Both the position numbers and the translations under genes were made by a program. Of a stretch of DNA of 64,000 nt, positions 48,744-58,623 are shown piece after piece. The stretch lies in assembly GCF_900107395.1 (NCBI RefSeq), contig NZ_FNPW01000001.1, positions 468,077 to 532,076 on the forward strand, read 5' to 3'. The notes beneath the pieces were generated by a model. It was not told the DNA's origin and did no database searches. It worked only from the letters and a program-made list of their open reading frames with translations. The DNA is from Pseudomonas sp. NFIX28. GTDB lineage: Bacteria > Pseudomonadota > Gammaproteobacteria > Pseudomonadales > Pseudomonadaceae. Each line of letters starts with the position of its first letter. The first letter of the stretch is position 1.

Positions 48744-49717
48744 TGCGCCCGGCGCCCTCCAGCGAAACCCGCGAAGTCGCCCGCGCGGCGGCGCAATGGC
48801 TGGCGCTGCTGGAGTCCGGCGCGGCCAACGCCGACGATCACGCGCGCTTGCAGCACTGGCGCAACAGCAACAGCCGTCACGAAAGTGCCTGGCAGAAGGC
48901 GCAACTGCTGCGCCAGCGTTTCTCCGCGCTGCCTTCGGCGTTGGCCATGGCTACCCTGGACCGGCGCCCCGATCCGTCGCGGCGCGCGGTGCTCAAGCGC
49001 GCCCTCGGCGTCGCGGCGCTGGTGCCGACCGCCTGGCTGCTGGGGCGCCAGCTGCCGCTGGACGTGTGGCGCGCCGACCTGCAGACCAGTACCGGCGAAC
49101 ACCGCACCTTGTCCCTGGCCGATGGCAGCTCCTTGCAGCTCAATACCGCCAGCGCGGTCAACGTCGACCTGGGCACCCGGCAAGTGAGCCTGGTGCGCGG
49201 GGAAATGGCGCTCAAGGTCACGGGCAGCGCGCCGCTGACCATCCAGGCGCCTTATGGGCGCATCGTCGTCAGTCGCAGCGAAGTCTGCGTGCGCCTCAAC
49301 GAGCGCGATTGCCGGGTGTCGGTGGTCAGCGGCTCGGTGCAACTGCAACCATTGCACGGCCCGCGGCTGCTGTTGGGCGAAGGCCAGCGGGTGCGTCTGC
49401 GGGTGGACGGCGCCGGGCAGATCGATGCCTTCGACGCGCAGCTGCCAGGCTGGCGCGACGGCGTGCTGATGGCGCAGAACCTGCCGCTGGGGGATTTTTT
49501 GCGTGAACTCGGCCGTTATCGTCCGGGCCTGTTGCGCTGGGAGCCGGAACTGGAAGCCTTGCGCGTCACCGGCAGTTTCCGTCTCGACAACACCGACCGC
49601 GTGCTGTCGCTGCTGGCCGCCAGCCTGCCGCTGGAAGTGCATTCGCGCACGCGTTACTGGGTGACCCTGGTTGCGCAAACTGCGCAGAAAAACGCCGGGC
49701 AAAAAAATATTGGCTGA
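48743..49717 (+). CDS. FecR-type anti-sigma regulator
   Basis: Inner-membrane regulator of 324 residues that relays the receptor signal to the sigma factor. A cytoplasmic N-terminal anti-sigma part (AAAQWLALLESGAANADDHA, then LQHWRNSNSRHESAWQKA) is followed by a hydrophobic segment near 84-104 (ALGVAALVPTAWLLG). The periplasmic FecR domain has GEHRTLSLADGSSLQLNTAS and SLVRGEMALKV, and an STN-like C-terminal part ends with the residues around VTGSFRLDNTDRVLSLLAAS. The ATG overlaps the sigma stop as TGATG, which indicates coupled translation. Confidence 0.92.
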   Translation: MRPAPSSETREVARAAAQWLALLESGAANADDHARLQHWRNSNSRHESAWQKAQLLRQRFSALPSALAMATLDRRPDPSRRAVLKRALGVAALVPTAWLLGRQLPLDVWRADLQTSTGEHRTLSLADGSSLQLNTASAVNVDLGTRQVSLVRGEMALKVTGSAPLTIQAPYGRIVVSRSEVCVRLNERDCRVSVVSGSVQLQPLHGPRLLLGEGQRVRLRVDGAGQIDAFDAQLPGWRDGVLMAQNLPLGDFLRELGRYRPGLLRWEPELEALRVTGSFRLDNTDRVLSLLAASLPLEVHSRTRYWVTLVAQTAQKNAGQKNIG

Positions 49718-49785
49718 AGCTGTCCCTTTTTTTTTCCTCGCCGGTCATTCCAGGTAAGTGAACAAAAAAACGAGAGCTTCCTCCC

Positions 49786-52200
49786 ATGCCCGTAGTATTG
49801 CCATACCGTTTGCGTCCGGTTTCCCCCGGACTGTTGCAGTTGGGCCTCATCCTGACCCTCAGTTCCAGCCCGTTATTCATCCAGGCCAGCTGGGCCGATG
49901 ACGCCGCACGGCGCAGCTACCAGGTGCCGGCCGGTCCGCTGAGTGCCGCGTTGACCCGTTTCGCCGGCCTGGCGGGCGTCAACCTGTCGGTGGACCCGCA
50001 ACTGGTCAGCGGCCGCAACAGCAGCGGCCTGTCCGGCGAGTATGGCGTGGAAGAGGGCTTCGCCCGCTTGCTGCAAGGTTCCGGCCTGCAGCTGCAACCG
50101 GTGGGCGAACAGGCTTATATCCTGACCCCGGCGCCGCAAGGCAGCAGCCTGCAACTGGCCCCGACCTCGATTCTCGGCGCCAACGGCGCGACCGAGAGCG
50201 ACGTGTTTGCCGGCGGCCAGGTCGCGCGCCGCGGCTCGCAAGGCCTGCTGGGCTCGAAAGACTTCATGGAAACCCCGTTCAGCATGACCACCTACACCAG
50301 CGAGGTGGTGAAGAACCAGCAGGCGCGCACCCTGGGCGACCTGATTGCCAGCGACCCTTCGGTGCGGGCCACCAACCCGGCGGGCGGGCGCTACGAGCAG
50401 TTCACCATCCGCGGTTTCAGCCTGTTCAACAGCGATGTCGCCTACAACGGCCTGTACGGCGTGCTGCCGACCTACACCATCGACATGGAAATGGCCGACC
50501 GCGTGGACATCCTCAAGGGCCCGACCCAGTTGATCAACGGCATCTCGCCGCGGGGCAGCGTCGGCGGCGGCATCAACGTGGTGCCCAAGCGCGCGACCGA
50601 CAAGCCCATCACCGAATTCACCGGCAGCTATGCCTCCGACAGCCAGGTCGGCGGCGCGGTGGACATCGGCCGGCGCTTCGGCGAAGACGACAAGTTCGGC
50701 GTGCGCCTGAACGCCGTGAAGCAGTCCGGCGACACCGAATGGGACAACCAGAGCGTCGATCGCGAAATGGCCGTGCTGGGCCTGGACTTCCGCGGCGAAC
50801 GCCTGCGCCTGTCCACCGACATTGGCCACACCGAGCGCGATACCGACGCGCCGCAGGAGCGGGTGCAGGTCGGCCCGAACGCCAAGGTGCCGGACGCCGA
50901 CGATGTGCGAGACAACTACGCGCAGTCCTGGAGCAAGGCGCGGACCAAGGACACCTTCGGCACGGTGAACGCCGAATACGACGTCAGCGACTCGGTGATG
51001 CTGTATGGCGGCGTCGGTGCGCGCAAAAGCAACCACGACTTCCTGCGCCATGCGGTGTCGGTCACCAATGACGCCGGCGACTTCAGCGTGCAGCCGCGCG
51101 ACTTCACCCGTGACGAAAATGTCCGCACCACCACTGCGGGCGCGCGCAGCTGGTTCCGCACCGGCCCGGTGAGCCATGAGGTCAACCTGGCGGCCAGCTA
51201 CTTCTACATGGACTTCGAAAATGGCGGCGCGCGCTATGCCGCGTCCCGCAGCAACCTCTACGACCCGGTGCAGACGCCGACGCCGTCCAGGCCGACGCGC
51301 ATCGACCCCAAGGTCTACACCGAGAACCGCTTCAGCGGCGTGGCGTTGTCCGACACCCTGGGCTTCTTCGATGACCGCCTGCTGCTGACCCTCGGCGCGC
51401 GCTGGCAGCGGGTCAAGGTCGACGACTGGAGCGATGGCGTCAAAGGCGACACCGGCTACGACGAGGAAAAGGTCTCGCCTTCGGGCGGCCTGCTGTTCAA
51501 GGCCACCGACCAGCTGTCGCTGTACGTCAACTACATGGAAGGCCTGAGCCAGGGCAAGATCGCGCCGTCGACCTCGATCAACGAAGACGAAATCTTCCCG
51601 CCGTTCATCAGCCGCCAGATCGAGGCCGGCGCCAAGTATGACGCCGGGGCCTTCGCCCTGACCGCCGCGGTGTTCCGGATCAAGCAGCCGGCCTACGAGA
51701 CCAACGCCACCACCCGGGTTTTCGGCCCGAACGGCAAGCGCGAAAACACCGGTGTCGAGCTGAGCGTGTTCGGCGAACCGCTCAAAGGCTTCCGCCTGCT
51801 GGGCGGCGTCATGTACATCGACAGCGAACTGAAAGACACCACCAACGGCACCTTCGACGGCAACCGGGCACCGGCCACGCCGAAGTACAACGTCAACCTG
51901 GGCGCCGAATGGGATGTGCCGCACGTGCAGGGCCTGACCCTGACCAGCCGCGGCATCTATTCCAGCTCGCAGTACCTCGACCAGGCCAACAGCAAGGAAA
52001 TCGATTCCTGGGAGCGTTTCGACCTCGGGGCGCGCTACGCCTTCAAGGTCGACGAGAAGGACATCACCTTGCGCGCCAACGTCGAGAACATACTGGACAA
52101 GCGCTACTGGAGTTCGGCCGGGGCCTCGGACGACAGCGAGCCGGGGTTGACCCTGTCGACCCCTCGGACCCTGTTGCTCTCGGCAACCGTGGGTTTCTAA
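49786..52200 (+). CDS. TonB-dependent siderophore receptor with signalling domain
   Basis: Outer membrane ferri-siderophore receptor and signal transducer of 804 residues. A signal peptide covers about 1-37. The secretin/TonB short N-terminal (STN) domain at about 44-112 contains YQVPAGPLSAALTRFAGLAG, and it contacts FecR in the family. The plug domain includes DLIASDPSVRATNPAGGRY and RVDILKGPTQLINGISPRGS. The C-terminal barrel ends LLLSATVGF with terminal Phe. Its place between the regulators and the achromobactin synthesis genes makes it the likely achromobactin receptor. It closes the first transcription unit, with an intrinsic terminator about 200 bases downstream. Confidence 0.92.
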   Translation: MPVVLPYRLRPVSPGLLQLGLILTLSSSPLFIQASWADDAARRSYQVPAGPLSAALTRFAGLAGVNLSVDPQLVSGRNSSGLSGEYGVEEGFARLLQGSGLQLQPVGEQAYILTPAPQGSSLQLAPTSILGANGATESDVFAGGQVARRGSQGLLGSKDFMETPFSMTTYTSEVVKNQQARTLGDLIASDPSVRATNPAGGRYEQFTIRGFSLFNSDVAYNGLYGVLPTYTIDMEMADRVDILKGPTQLINGISPRGSVGGGINVVPKRATDKPITEFTGSYASDSQVGGAVDIGRRFGEDDKFGVRLNAVKQSGDTEWDNQSVDREMAVLGLDFRGERLRLSTDIGHTERDTDAPQERVQVGPNAKVPDADDVRDNYAQSWSKARTKDTFGTVNAEYDVSDSVMLYGGVGARKSNHDFLRHAVSVTNDAGDFSVQPRDFTRDENVRTTTAGARSWFRTGPVSHEVNLAASYFYMDFENGGARYAASRSNLYDPVQTPTPSRPTRIDPKVYTENRFSGVALSDTLGFFDDRLLLTLGARWQRVKVDDWSDGVKGDTGYDEEKVSPSGGLLFKATDQLSLYVNYMEGLSQGKIAPSTSINEDEIFPPFISRQIEAGAKYDAGAFALTAAVFRIKQPAYETNATTRVFGPNGKRENTGVELSVFGEPLKGFRLLGGVMYIDSELKDTTNGTFDGNRAPATPKYNVNLGAEWDVPHVQGLTLTSRGIYSSSQYLDQANSKEIDSWERFDLGARYAFKVDEKDITLRANVENILDKRYWSSAGASDDSEPGLTLSTPRTLLLSATVGF

Positions 52201-52403
52201 GAAGCAAAGCGGACAGGCGCCACAGGGAAGGGCGCACCGCCGTGTCATGACCGGTTGCTGGGTCGAGGTAGAAAGTATGTCCGTTATCAGCTAATCAACT
52301 TCCGTGCCTCTTGAAAGAGGTGTTGGCCATTTAATGGCAACTAACTAAGTTGTCAGAAAGATGGCAATAACATGGCAGTTTCTTGCGTCATAAATGACGA
52401 TTT

Positions 52404-52427
52404 ACCAAGTTTATTAACTTGGTTTTT
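52404..52427 (+). terminator. intrinsic terminator of the receptor transcript
   Basis: Stem ACCAAGTT / AACTTGGT with loop TATT, followed directly by TTTT. It lies 204 bases after the receptor stop codon and just before the acsF promoter region. Confidence 0.7.
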
Positions 52428-52510
52428 GGCGTGCGCGCGATAATTAACTTATATCCGCAAGTGCTATGTGACTATTCCAAATAAGTTTGAATAAGTAGTT
52501 GCGTGCTTTT

Positions 52511-52529
52511 ATTAATGATAATAATTTGC
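52511..52529 (+). promoter_or_regulatory. Fur-box-like site upstream of acsF
   Basis: ATTAATGATAATAATTTGC agrees with the 19-base Fur consensus at 14 positions and contains an exact GATAAT unit. It sits 27 bases before the acsF start codon. Iron repression by Fur is therefore likely. Confidence 0.6.
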
Positions 52530-52555
52530 ATGTCGAATTTAACGAGGGTGATCAG

Positions 52556-53932
52556 ATGTTGAATGATGGCATATTGCGCACTAGTCCTCTGCAAAAAACC
52601 AATGCCGATTATCTGGCCAGACAGAGCAAGTTCGAATCCAATGTGCGCAGTTATCCGCGCAAGTTGCCACTGGCCATCGCCAAGGCGCATGGAGTGTGGG
52701 TCACCGACGTCGAAGGCAAGACTTACCTGGACTGCCTGGCCGGCGCCGGCACCCTGGCCCTGGGGCACAACCACCCGGCGATCATGGCCAGCCTCGACAG
52801 CTTCCTGGCCTCGGGCCTGCCGATGCATACCCTGGACCTGACCACCGTGGTCAAGGACGCCTTCAGCGAAACCCTGCTCAGCCTGTTGCCGGGCCAGGGC
52901 CGCGACTATTGCCTGCAGTTCTGCGGGCCGTCCGGGGCGGACGCGGTGGAGGCGGCGCTGAAGCTGGCCAAGACCTATACCGGCCGGCACAACGTCATCA
53001 GTTTTTCCGGCGCCTACCACGGCATGACCCACGGCGCCCTGGCGCTGACCGGCAACACCGCGCCGAAGAATGCGATCGCCGGCCTGATGCCGGGGGTGCA
53101 GTTCATGCCGTACCCCCACGAATACCGCTGCCCGCTGGGCATCGGCGGCGAGGCCGGGGTCGAGGCGCTGAGCCATTACTTCACCCAGTTCATCGAAGAT
53201 GTCGAAAGCGGCGTGTCGCTGCCGGCGGCGGTGATCCTCGAGGCGGTGCAGGGCGAGGGCGGGGTCAACTGCGCGCCGGCCAGCTGGCTGCAGGCGATCC
53301 GCGAGGTGACCCGCAAGCACGGCATCGTGCTGATCCTCGACGAAGTGCAGGCCGGCTTTGCCCGCACCGGCAAGATGTTCGCCTTCGAACACGCCGGCAT
53401 CGAGCCGGACATGATCGTCATGTCCAAGGCGGTGGGCGGCGGCCTGCCCATGGCGGTGCTGGGCATCAAGCGCGAGTTCGATGCCTGGGAGCCGGGCAAC
53501 CACGCCGGCACCTTCCGCGGCAACCAGATGGCCATGGCCGCGGGCCTGGCGACCCTGCAAGTGCTGCGCGACCAGAACATCGCGGGCCTGGCCGAGCGCC
53601 GCGGCCAGTGGCTCAAGGAGCAATTGAACGCGCTGAGCGTGGATTACCCGGCCCTGGGCCAGGTGCGCGGGCGCGGCCTGATGCTGGGCATCGAGATTGT
53701 CGACGAGCGCCAGCCGGCCGACCGCCACGGGCATTTCCCGGCGGACCCGACCCTGGCCGTGGCCATCCAGCAGCACTGTTTCAAACAAGGCCTGCTGCTC
53801 GAGCGTGGCGGGCGCCGGGGCAATGTGATCCGGCTGCTGCCGCCCCTGGTGATCGACGACGAACAATGCCAGCAAGTGGTCCTGCGTTTCAGCCGCGCCG
53901 TGGCGGACGCCTTGTTGCAGTTACGTTCTTGA
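52556..53932 (+). CDS. acsF: diaminobutyrate-2-oxoglutarate aminotransferase AcsF
   Basis: PLP-dependent class III aminotransferase of 458 residues, forming L-2,4-diaminobutyrate from aspartate semialdehyde for achromobactin. [17 protein letters not shown] is near residues 151-167, [15 protein letters not shown] has the Asp262 that binds the cofactor ring nitrogen, and the Schiff-base lysine is Lys291 in [14 protein letters not shown]. The ATG at 52556 has GAGGG upstream and is preferred to a TTG at 52499. A Fur-box-like site precedes it. First gene of the order acsF-acsD-acsE-MFS-acsC-acsB-acsA. Confidence 0.9.
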   Translation: MLNDGILRTSPLQKTNADYLARQSKFESNVRSYPRKLPLAIAKAHGVWVTDVEGKTYLDCLAGAGTLALGHNHPAIMASLDSFLASGLPMHTLDLTTVVKDAFSETLLSLLPGQGRDYCLQFCGPSGADAVEAALKLAKTYTGRHNVISFSGAYHGMTHGALALTGNTAPKNAIAGLMPGVQFMPYPHEYRCPLGIGGEAGVEALSHYFTQFIEDVESGVSLPAAVILEAVQGEGGVNCAPASWLQAIREVTRKHGIVLILDEVQAGFARTGKMFAFEHAGIEPDMIVMSKAVGGGLPMAVLGIKREFDAWEPGNHAGTFRGNQMAMAAGLATLQVLRDQNIAGLAERRGQWLKEQLNALSVDYPALGQVRGRGLMLGIEIVDERQPADRHGHFPADPTLAVAIQQHCFKQGLLLERGGRRGNVIRLLPPLVIDDEQCQQVVLRFSRAVADALLQLRS

Positions 53933-54168
53933 AGTGCCACTTCGGGAGCGGGTTTGAAGTAATAAGAGTGTGTCGGGCTTCACACTTTTAAGTCTTGATC
54001 GAACAACTGCCTGGCGACAGGTTTCGCTGTTTCAAAGTTGCAGGAAAGTGCAAGCGGACGATGGCGTTCGACGGGTGCCTGTCGGCTTTTCAGTGTGGCC
54101 GAAGAGCAACTAACTATTTGCCGCGACAGTACGTAACCCGTGACCGCGCGGGCTACTGTGGAGCATGT

Positions 54169-55968
54169 ATGAATTATTCAGATCGCGATGTTTTATCAAA
54201 GCATGTTTTATCGAATATGGTCAGTGAGTTGGCGACCACGCGCGCCTTGCTCAATTGCCTGATCAAAGAGTTCGCTTTGCCGGAAAACTGCCTCAGTTAC
54301 AACTGGCCGGCACAGATGCAAGGCATACCGCCCGGCAGTTACCTGGATGGCCTGGAATGGAAGGGCATCCCGCTGACCATCGACCTGCCCAACCAGCAAC
54401 AGTTTTTCGTCATGGTCGACCGCCGTGACCGCCTGGGCAGCCACCGTTACCTATCGGATGTGTATGCCCGGCGCGAGGGCGGGAGCTGGCGTTGCCTGGC
54501 GTTTGCCGAGTTCGTCGAGCAGTTGCTCGGCGCCTGCGAGCACATGACCCGGGCCAGCAACGACGAGCTGCTGGAGCAGGTGCTGCAAAGCCAGCTGCTG
54601 ACCGCCGCCATCGTCGCCCATAACATGGATGGCCAGGGCCCGGCGCCGCTGAGCGGCTACCTGGCCAGCGAGCAGGGGCTGTGGTTCGGCCACCCCAACC
54701 ATCCGGCGCCCAAGGCGCGGCTGTGGCCCGCGCACCTGGCGCAGGAAACCTACGCCCCGGAATTTCAGGCCGAGACCGCGCTGCACCTGTTCGAAGTGCC
54801 ACGCCAGGGCTTGCGCGTGACCGCGAGCGGCCTCAGCGAAGAGCAGGTCATGGCCGGTTTTGCCGACCAGGGCCGGGCACGCCCCGGGCACGCGATGATC
54901 TGCATGCACCCGGTGCAGGCCGAGCTGTTCATGCAGGACCGCCGCGTGCAGCGCCTGCTGGAGCTGGGCGAGGTGGTCGACCATGGGGCCACCGGGCCCG
55001 TTGCCAGCCCGACGGCGTCGATGCGCACCTGGTACATCGAGGACCACGACTTTTTCATCAAGGGTTCGCTGAACGTGCGCATCACCAATTGCGTGCGCAA
55101 GAACGCCTGGTACGAACTGGAAAGCACGCTGATCATCGACCAGCTGTTCCAGCGCCTGCAGCAGACCCAGCCAGAAACCCTCGGCGGGCTGTCGGCGGTG
55201 GCCGAGCCAGGCTCCATGAGCTGGGCCCCGGCCCAGGCCAGCGAGGCCGATGCCCATTGGTTCCGCGAACAGACCGGGGCGATCCTGCGGGAGAACTTCT
55301 GCCGCCGCGCCGGTGCCGAGCGCAGCGTGATGGCCGGCACGTTGTTTGCCCGCGACATTCATTCGCGGCCGCTGGTGCATGACTTCCTGCAAGGCTTCAA
55401 CGCCGGCGAACTGGAGGACGAGCAACTGGTGGACTGGTTCGACCAGTACCAGACGCTGCTGCTGCGGCCGGTGCTGGCGCTGTTCTTCAACCACGGCGTG
55501 GTGATGGAGCCGCACCTGCAGAACAGCGTGCTGATCCACGACCAGGGCCGCCCGCAGCAATTGCTGCTGCGGGATTTCGAAGGGGTCAAGCTCACCGACG
55601 AGCTGGGCATGGCGCAGATCGAGGTCGGCCTGCACCCGCGGGTGCGCCAGTCGCTGCTGTATTCCCGCGAGCAGGGCTGGAGCCGCATCACCTATTGCCT
55701 GCTGATCAACAACCTGTCGGAAGCGGTGCTGGCCCTGAGCTGGGAACGCCCGCACCTGGCGCCGCTGATGTGGCAACGGGTCGAGCAGCAGCTGCGGCGC
55801 ATCCGCGACGAGCTGGTCCGCCCGGCGCCCGAGCTGGACGCGCTGATCGCCGGCCAGCCGATTGCCTGCAAGACCAACCTCAAGGTGCGCCTGGCCGCCA
55901 AGGCCGACCGCCAGGCCGGCTACGTCAGCCTGGGTTCGCCGTGGAGCGAGGAGGCCCGTTATGGCTGA
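54169..55968 (+). CDS. acsD: NIS siderophore synthetase AcsD
   Basis: IucA/IucC-family ATP-dependent synthetase of 599 residues. In the achromobactin pathway AcsD activates a carboxyl group of citrate as an adenylate and joins it to L-serine. Family motifs are CMHPVQAELFMQDRR, KGSLNVRITNCVRKNAWYEL near the ATP site, and MEPHLQNSVLIHD followed by LLRDFEGVKL. The ATG at 54169 with GGAG five bases away gives the expected N-terminus; the frame is open to 53995. A gap of about 236 bases follows acsF. The stop overlaps acsE by eight bases. Confidence 0.92.
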   Translation: MNYSDRDVLSKHVLSNMVSELATTRALLNCLIKEFALPENCLSYNWPAQMQGIPPGSYLDGLEWKGIPLTIDLPNQQQFFVMVDRRDRLGSHRYLSDVYARREGGSWRCLAFAEFVEQLLGACEHMTRASNDELLEQVLQSQLLTAAIVAHNMDGQGPAPLSGYLASEQGLWFGHPNHPAPKARLWPAHLAQETYAPEFQAETALHLFEVPRQGLRVTASGLSEEQVMAGFADQGRARPGHAMICMHPVQAELFMQDRRVQRLLELGEVVDHGATGPVASPTASMRTWYIEDHDFFIKGSLNVRITNCVRKNAWYELESTLIIDQLFQRLQQTQPETLGGLSAVAEPGSMSWAPAQASEADAHWFREQTGAILRENFCRRAGAERSVMAGTLFARDIHSRPLVHDFLQGFNAGELEDEQLVDWFDQYQTLLLRPVLALFFNHGVVMEPHLQNSVLIHDQGRPQQLLLRDFEGVKLTDELGMAQIEVGLHPRVRQSLLYSREQGWSRITYCLLINNLSEAVLALSWERPHLAPLMWQRVEQQLRRIRDELVRPAPELDALIAGQPIACKTNLKVRLAAKADRQAGYVSLGSPWSEEARYG

Positions 55969-57181
55969 GTTGTCCCAAGCGGTGCTGCGCGCCATCGACC
56001 AGGCCCGGGCCGGCAGTGCCGACCCGCTGGCGGCCTTTATCTACGACCTGGACGCCTTGCAGGCCCATGTACGCCAGGTAATGGCGGCGTTGCCGGCCGG
56101 GGTCGAGCTGTATTACGCGATCAAGGCCAACAGCGAGGCGCCGGTGCTGGAGGCGCTGGCCCCGCTGGTCAGCGGCTTCGAGATTTCCTCGGGGGGCGAG
56201 ATCGAGCGCGTGGTGGCCTGTCCGACCCGCAAGCCTTATGTGTTTTCCGGTCCCGGCAAACTCGACTCCGACCTGCGCGCGGCCCTGGCCCACCAGGTGG
56301 AAGCGGTGCACCTGGAAAGCCTCAACGAGATCGAGCGCCTGCAACGCCTGGCGGCCGAAGCCGGGCGGGTGCAGCCGGTGTTTATCCGCATCAACCCGCA
56401 GTTGCCGCAGAACCAGTCGAGCCGGCTGGCCATGGCCGGCACCGCCACGCCGTTCGGCATCGACGAGGCGGAACTGGCCGAGGCGGTGCAGCGGGTCGAC
56501 CGCGCCAACCATTTGCGCCTCAAGGGTTTCCATGTGCATGCCATGTCGCACCAGCAGTCGGTGGAGCGCCATGAGCAGTTGCTGGACTTCTACCTGCAGC
56601 GCTGGTCGCACTGGAGGGCCCTGGCGGCGCACCCCGAGCAACTGACCCACCTGAATGTCGGCGGCGGCATCGGCGTCGACTACCTCAGCGGCCGGCAGTT
56701 CGACTGGCAGCGCCTGTGTCGCCACCTGGAACGCCGGCTGGCGGAGCAGGGCAGCGCGGCGCCGGTGCTGCGCTTCGAGCCCGGGCGGTTTATCAGCGCC
56801 TTCTGCGGTTACTACGTGATCGAGGTGCTGGACACCAAGACCAGCCATGGCGAGCACTTCCTGGTGTGCCGCGGCGGCACCCACCAGTTCCGCCTGCCCG
56901 CGGCGCAGAGCCATGACCACCCGCTGATTCACCTGCCGCGCGTGCCGCAGCCGGTGCACGCGCCGGAACAGGCCTGGACCGTGGTCGGCCAGCTGTGCAC
57001 GCCCAAGGACGTGCTCAGCCGGGCCCAGCCGCTCAAGGGCGTGAGCGTCGGCGACCTGCTGGTGCTGCCGATGGCTGGGGCCTATGGCTACAACATTTCC
57101 CACGCCGACTTCCTTTGCCATCCACGGCCGGCGCAGCACTTTGTGCGCCAGGGCGAGTTGCTCGAAGGAGCCGGCTTGTGA
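55961..57181 (+). CDS. acsE: PLP-dependent decarboxylase AcsE
   Basis: Fold-type III decarboxylase of 406 residues, related to diaminopimelate and ornithine decarboxylases. In achromobactin synthesis it turns O-citryl-serine into O-citryl-ethanolamine. Lys55 in ELYYAIKANSEAPVLEAL binds PLP. HLNVGGGIGVDY is the phosphate-binding glycine stretch, and the end AYGYNISHADFLCHPRP is typical of the family. Codons upstream of 55961 belong to acsD in another frame. The stop overlaps the exporter gene in a GTGA. Confidence 0.9.
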   Translation: MAELSQAVLRAIDQARAGSADPLAAFIYDLDALQAHVRQVMAALPAGVELYYAIKANSEAPVLEALAPLVSGFEISSGGEIERVVACPTRKPYVFSGPGKLDSDLRAALAHQVEAVHLESLNEIERLQRLAAEAGRVQPVFIRINPQLPQNQSSRLAMAGTATPFGIDEAELAEAVQRVDRANHLRLKGFHVHAMSHQQSVERHEQLLDFYLQRWSHWRALAAHPEQLTHLNVGGGIGVDYLSGRQFDWQRLCRHLERRLAEQGSAAPVLRFEPGRFISAFCGYYVIEVLDTKTSHGEHFLVCRGGTHQFRLPAAQSHDHPLIHLPRVPQPVHAPEQAWTVVGQLCTPKDVLSRAQPLKGVSVGDLLVLPMAGAYGYNISHADFLCHPRPAQHFVRQGELLEGAGL

Positions 57182-58599
57182 GTGTGAGCTTCAAGGCGCC
57201 GCGCAGCTGGGTGGTGGTCAACGTGCTGCTCGGCACTATAACCGTCAGCCTCAACAACAGCTCGCTGAACCCGGCGCTGCCGGCGTTCATGCAGGCGTTC
57301 GCCATCGGCCCGCTGATGGCCACCTGGATAGTCGCGGCGTTCATGACCAGCATGGGCATGACCATGCCGCTGACCAGCTTCCTCAGCCAGCGCCTGGGCC
57401 GGCGGCGCCTGTACCTGTGGGGCGTGGCGCTGTTCATCGGCGGCTCGTTGCTCGGCGCCCTGGCCGATTCCATCGCCCTGGTGATCGCCGCGCGGGTGGT
57501 CCAGGGGATCGCCAGCGGGCTGATGATCCCGCTGTCCCTGGCGATCATTTTCGCGGTGTACGCCAAGGACGAGCGCGGCCGGGTCACCGGCCTGTGGGGC
57601 GCGGCGGTGATGCTCGCGCCGGCGGCGGGCCCGCTGTGCGGCAGCCTGCTGCTGGAGTGGTTCAGCTGGCGTTCGCTGTTTTTGATGAACGTGCCGATCG
57701 GTCTCGTCGCGCTGCTGATGGGCCTCGCGGTCCTGCCGGCCTCCGAGCCGGCCGAGCGCAAGCCATTCGACCTGGCCGGCTACCTGCTGATCGCCTCGGG
57801 CATCGGCCTGCTGATGGTCGCCATCAGCCGCCTGCACCATGCCGCCGGGTTGCTGGACCCGTTGAACCTGGGGATGCTGCTGGTGGCGGTGCTGTGCCTG
57901 GTGGCCTTTGTCCGCCTGGAACTGCGCCGCGAGGCGCCGCTGCTCAACCTGCGGATCTTCGCCCTGCGCGGTTATCGCCTGAGCGTGATCATCGCCGTGG
58001 TGCAATCGGTGGGCATGTTCGAGTGCCTGGTGCTGCTGCCGTTGCTGGTGCAGACGGTGCTCGGCTACAGCGCCATCTGGACCGGCCTGGCGCTGCTGTG
58101 CACGGCGGTGTTCGCCAGCCTGTTCGGACGCATGGGCGGCAGCGCCCTGGATCGCCACGGGCCGCGCCGGGTGGTGTCCATCGGCCTGCTGCTGACCGGG
58201 CTCTCGACCCTGGCCCTGGGCCTGCTCCCGGCCAATGCGGCGATCGGCCTGGTGTTCGCGCTGATGATGCTGCGCGGCGCCGGCCTGGGCCTGTCGTACA
58301 TGCCGGTGACCACCGCCGGGCTGAACGCCTTGCCCGAGCCGATGGTCACCCAGGGCGCGGCGATGAACAACATTTCGCGGCGCCTGGTGTCGTCCCTGGG
58401 CATTGTCATCGCCTCGCTGTGGCTGGAGTTCCGCCTGGTCGAAGGCGGCGTGCAGGCCCAGGCGGGCATGTCATCGGCCATCAGCGAAGTGTTCGTGGCC
58501 ACCGGCCTGCTGATCCTTTTGGCACTGCCCTGCGCCTGGCGTTTTCCCCTTTCCGACGAGACCGCCGAGGCTGTGCCCGGCGCGCTCGAACACCGTTAA
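57178..58599 (+). CDS. MFS exporter of the achromobactin cluster
   Basis: Drug:H+ antiporter-like (EmrB/QacA-type) membrane protein of 473 residues with about twelve to fourteen helices. It starts with GTG in GTGA overlap with acsE, with GAAGGAG upstream. The N-terminal LLGTITVSLNNSSLNPALPA and LSQRLGRRRLYLWGVALF segments are typical of the group. In Dickeya and P. syringae the gene at this place is called yhcA, and it is the likely exporter of newly made siderophore. Export of achromobactin is an inference from position. Confidence 0.9.
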   Translation: MSVSFKAPRSWVVVNVLLGTITVSLNNSSLNPALPAFMQAFAIGPLMATWIVAAFMTSMGMTMPLTSFLSQRLGRRRLYLWGVALFIGGSLLGALADSIALVIAARVVQGIASGLMIPLSLAIIFAVYAKDERGRVTGLWGAAVMLAPAAGPLCGSLLLEWFSWRSLFLMNVPIGLVALLMGLAVLPASEPAERKPFDLAGYLLIASGIGLLMVAISRLHHAAGLLDPLNLGMLLVAVLCLVAFVRLELRREAPLLNLRIFALRGYRLSVIIAVVQSVGMFECLVLLPLLVQTVLGYSAIWTGLALLCTAVFASLFGRMGGSALDRHGPRRVVSIGLLLTGLSTLALGLLPANAAIGLVFALMMLRGAGLGLSYMPVTTAGLNALPEPMVTQGAAMNNISRRLVSSLGIVIASLWLEFRLVEGGVQAQAGMSSAISEVFVATGLLILLALPCAWRFPLSDETAEAVPGALEHR

Positions 58600-58623
58600 C
58601 CCTTCTTTGCACAAGGTATGAAC

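Larger units (their letters stand above)
52201..52555. other. AT-rich intergenic region before acsF
   Basis: No gene. It contains a 3' hairpin terminator at 52404-52427 and a Fur-box-like site at 52511-52529. A near-palindrome GTTGGCCATTTAATGGCAAC at about 52322 is also present. Confidence 0.5.

Noticed and set aside
49873..52248. 791-codon minus-strand frame
   Set aside because: It is antisense to the TonB receptor; no ribosome binding site or domain, while the plus frame has a full receptor.
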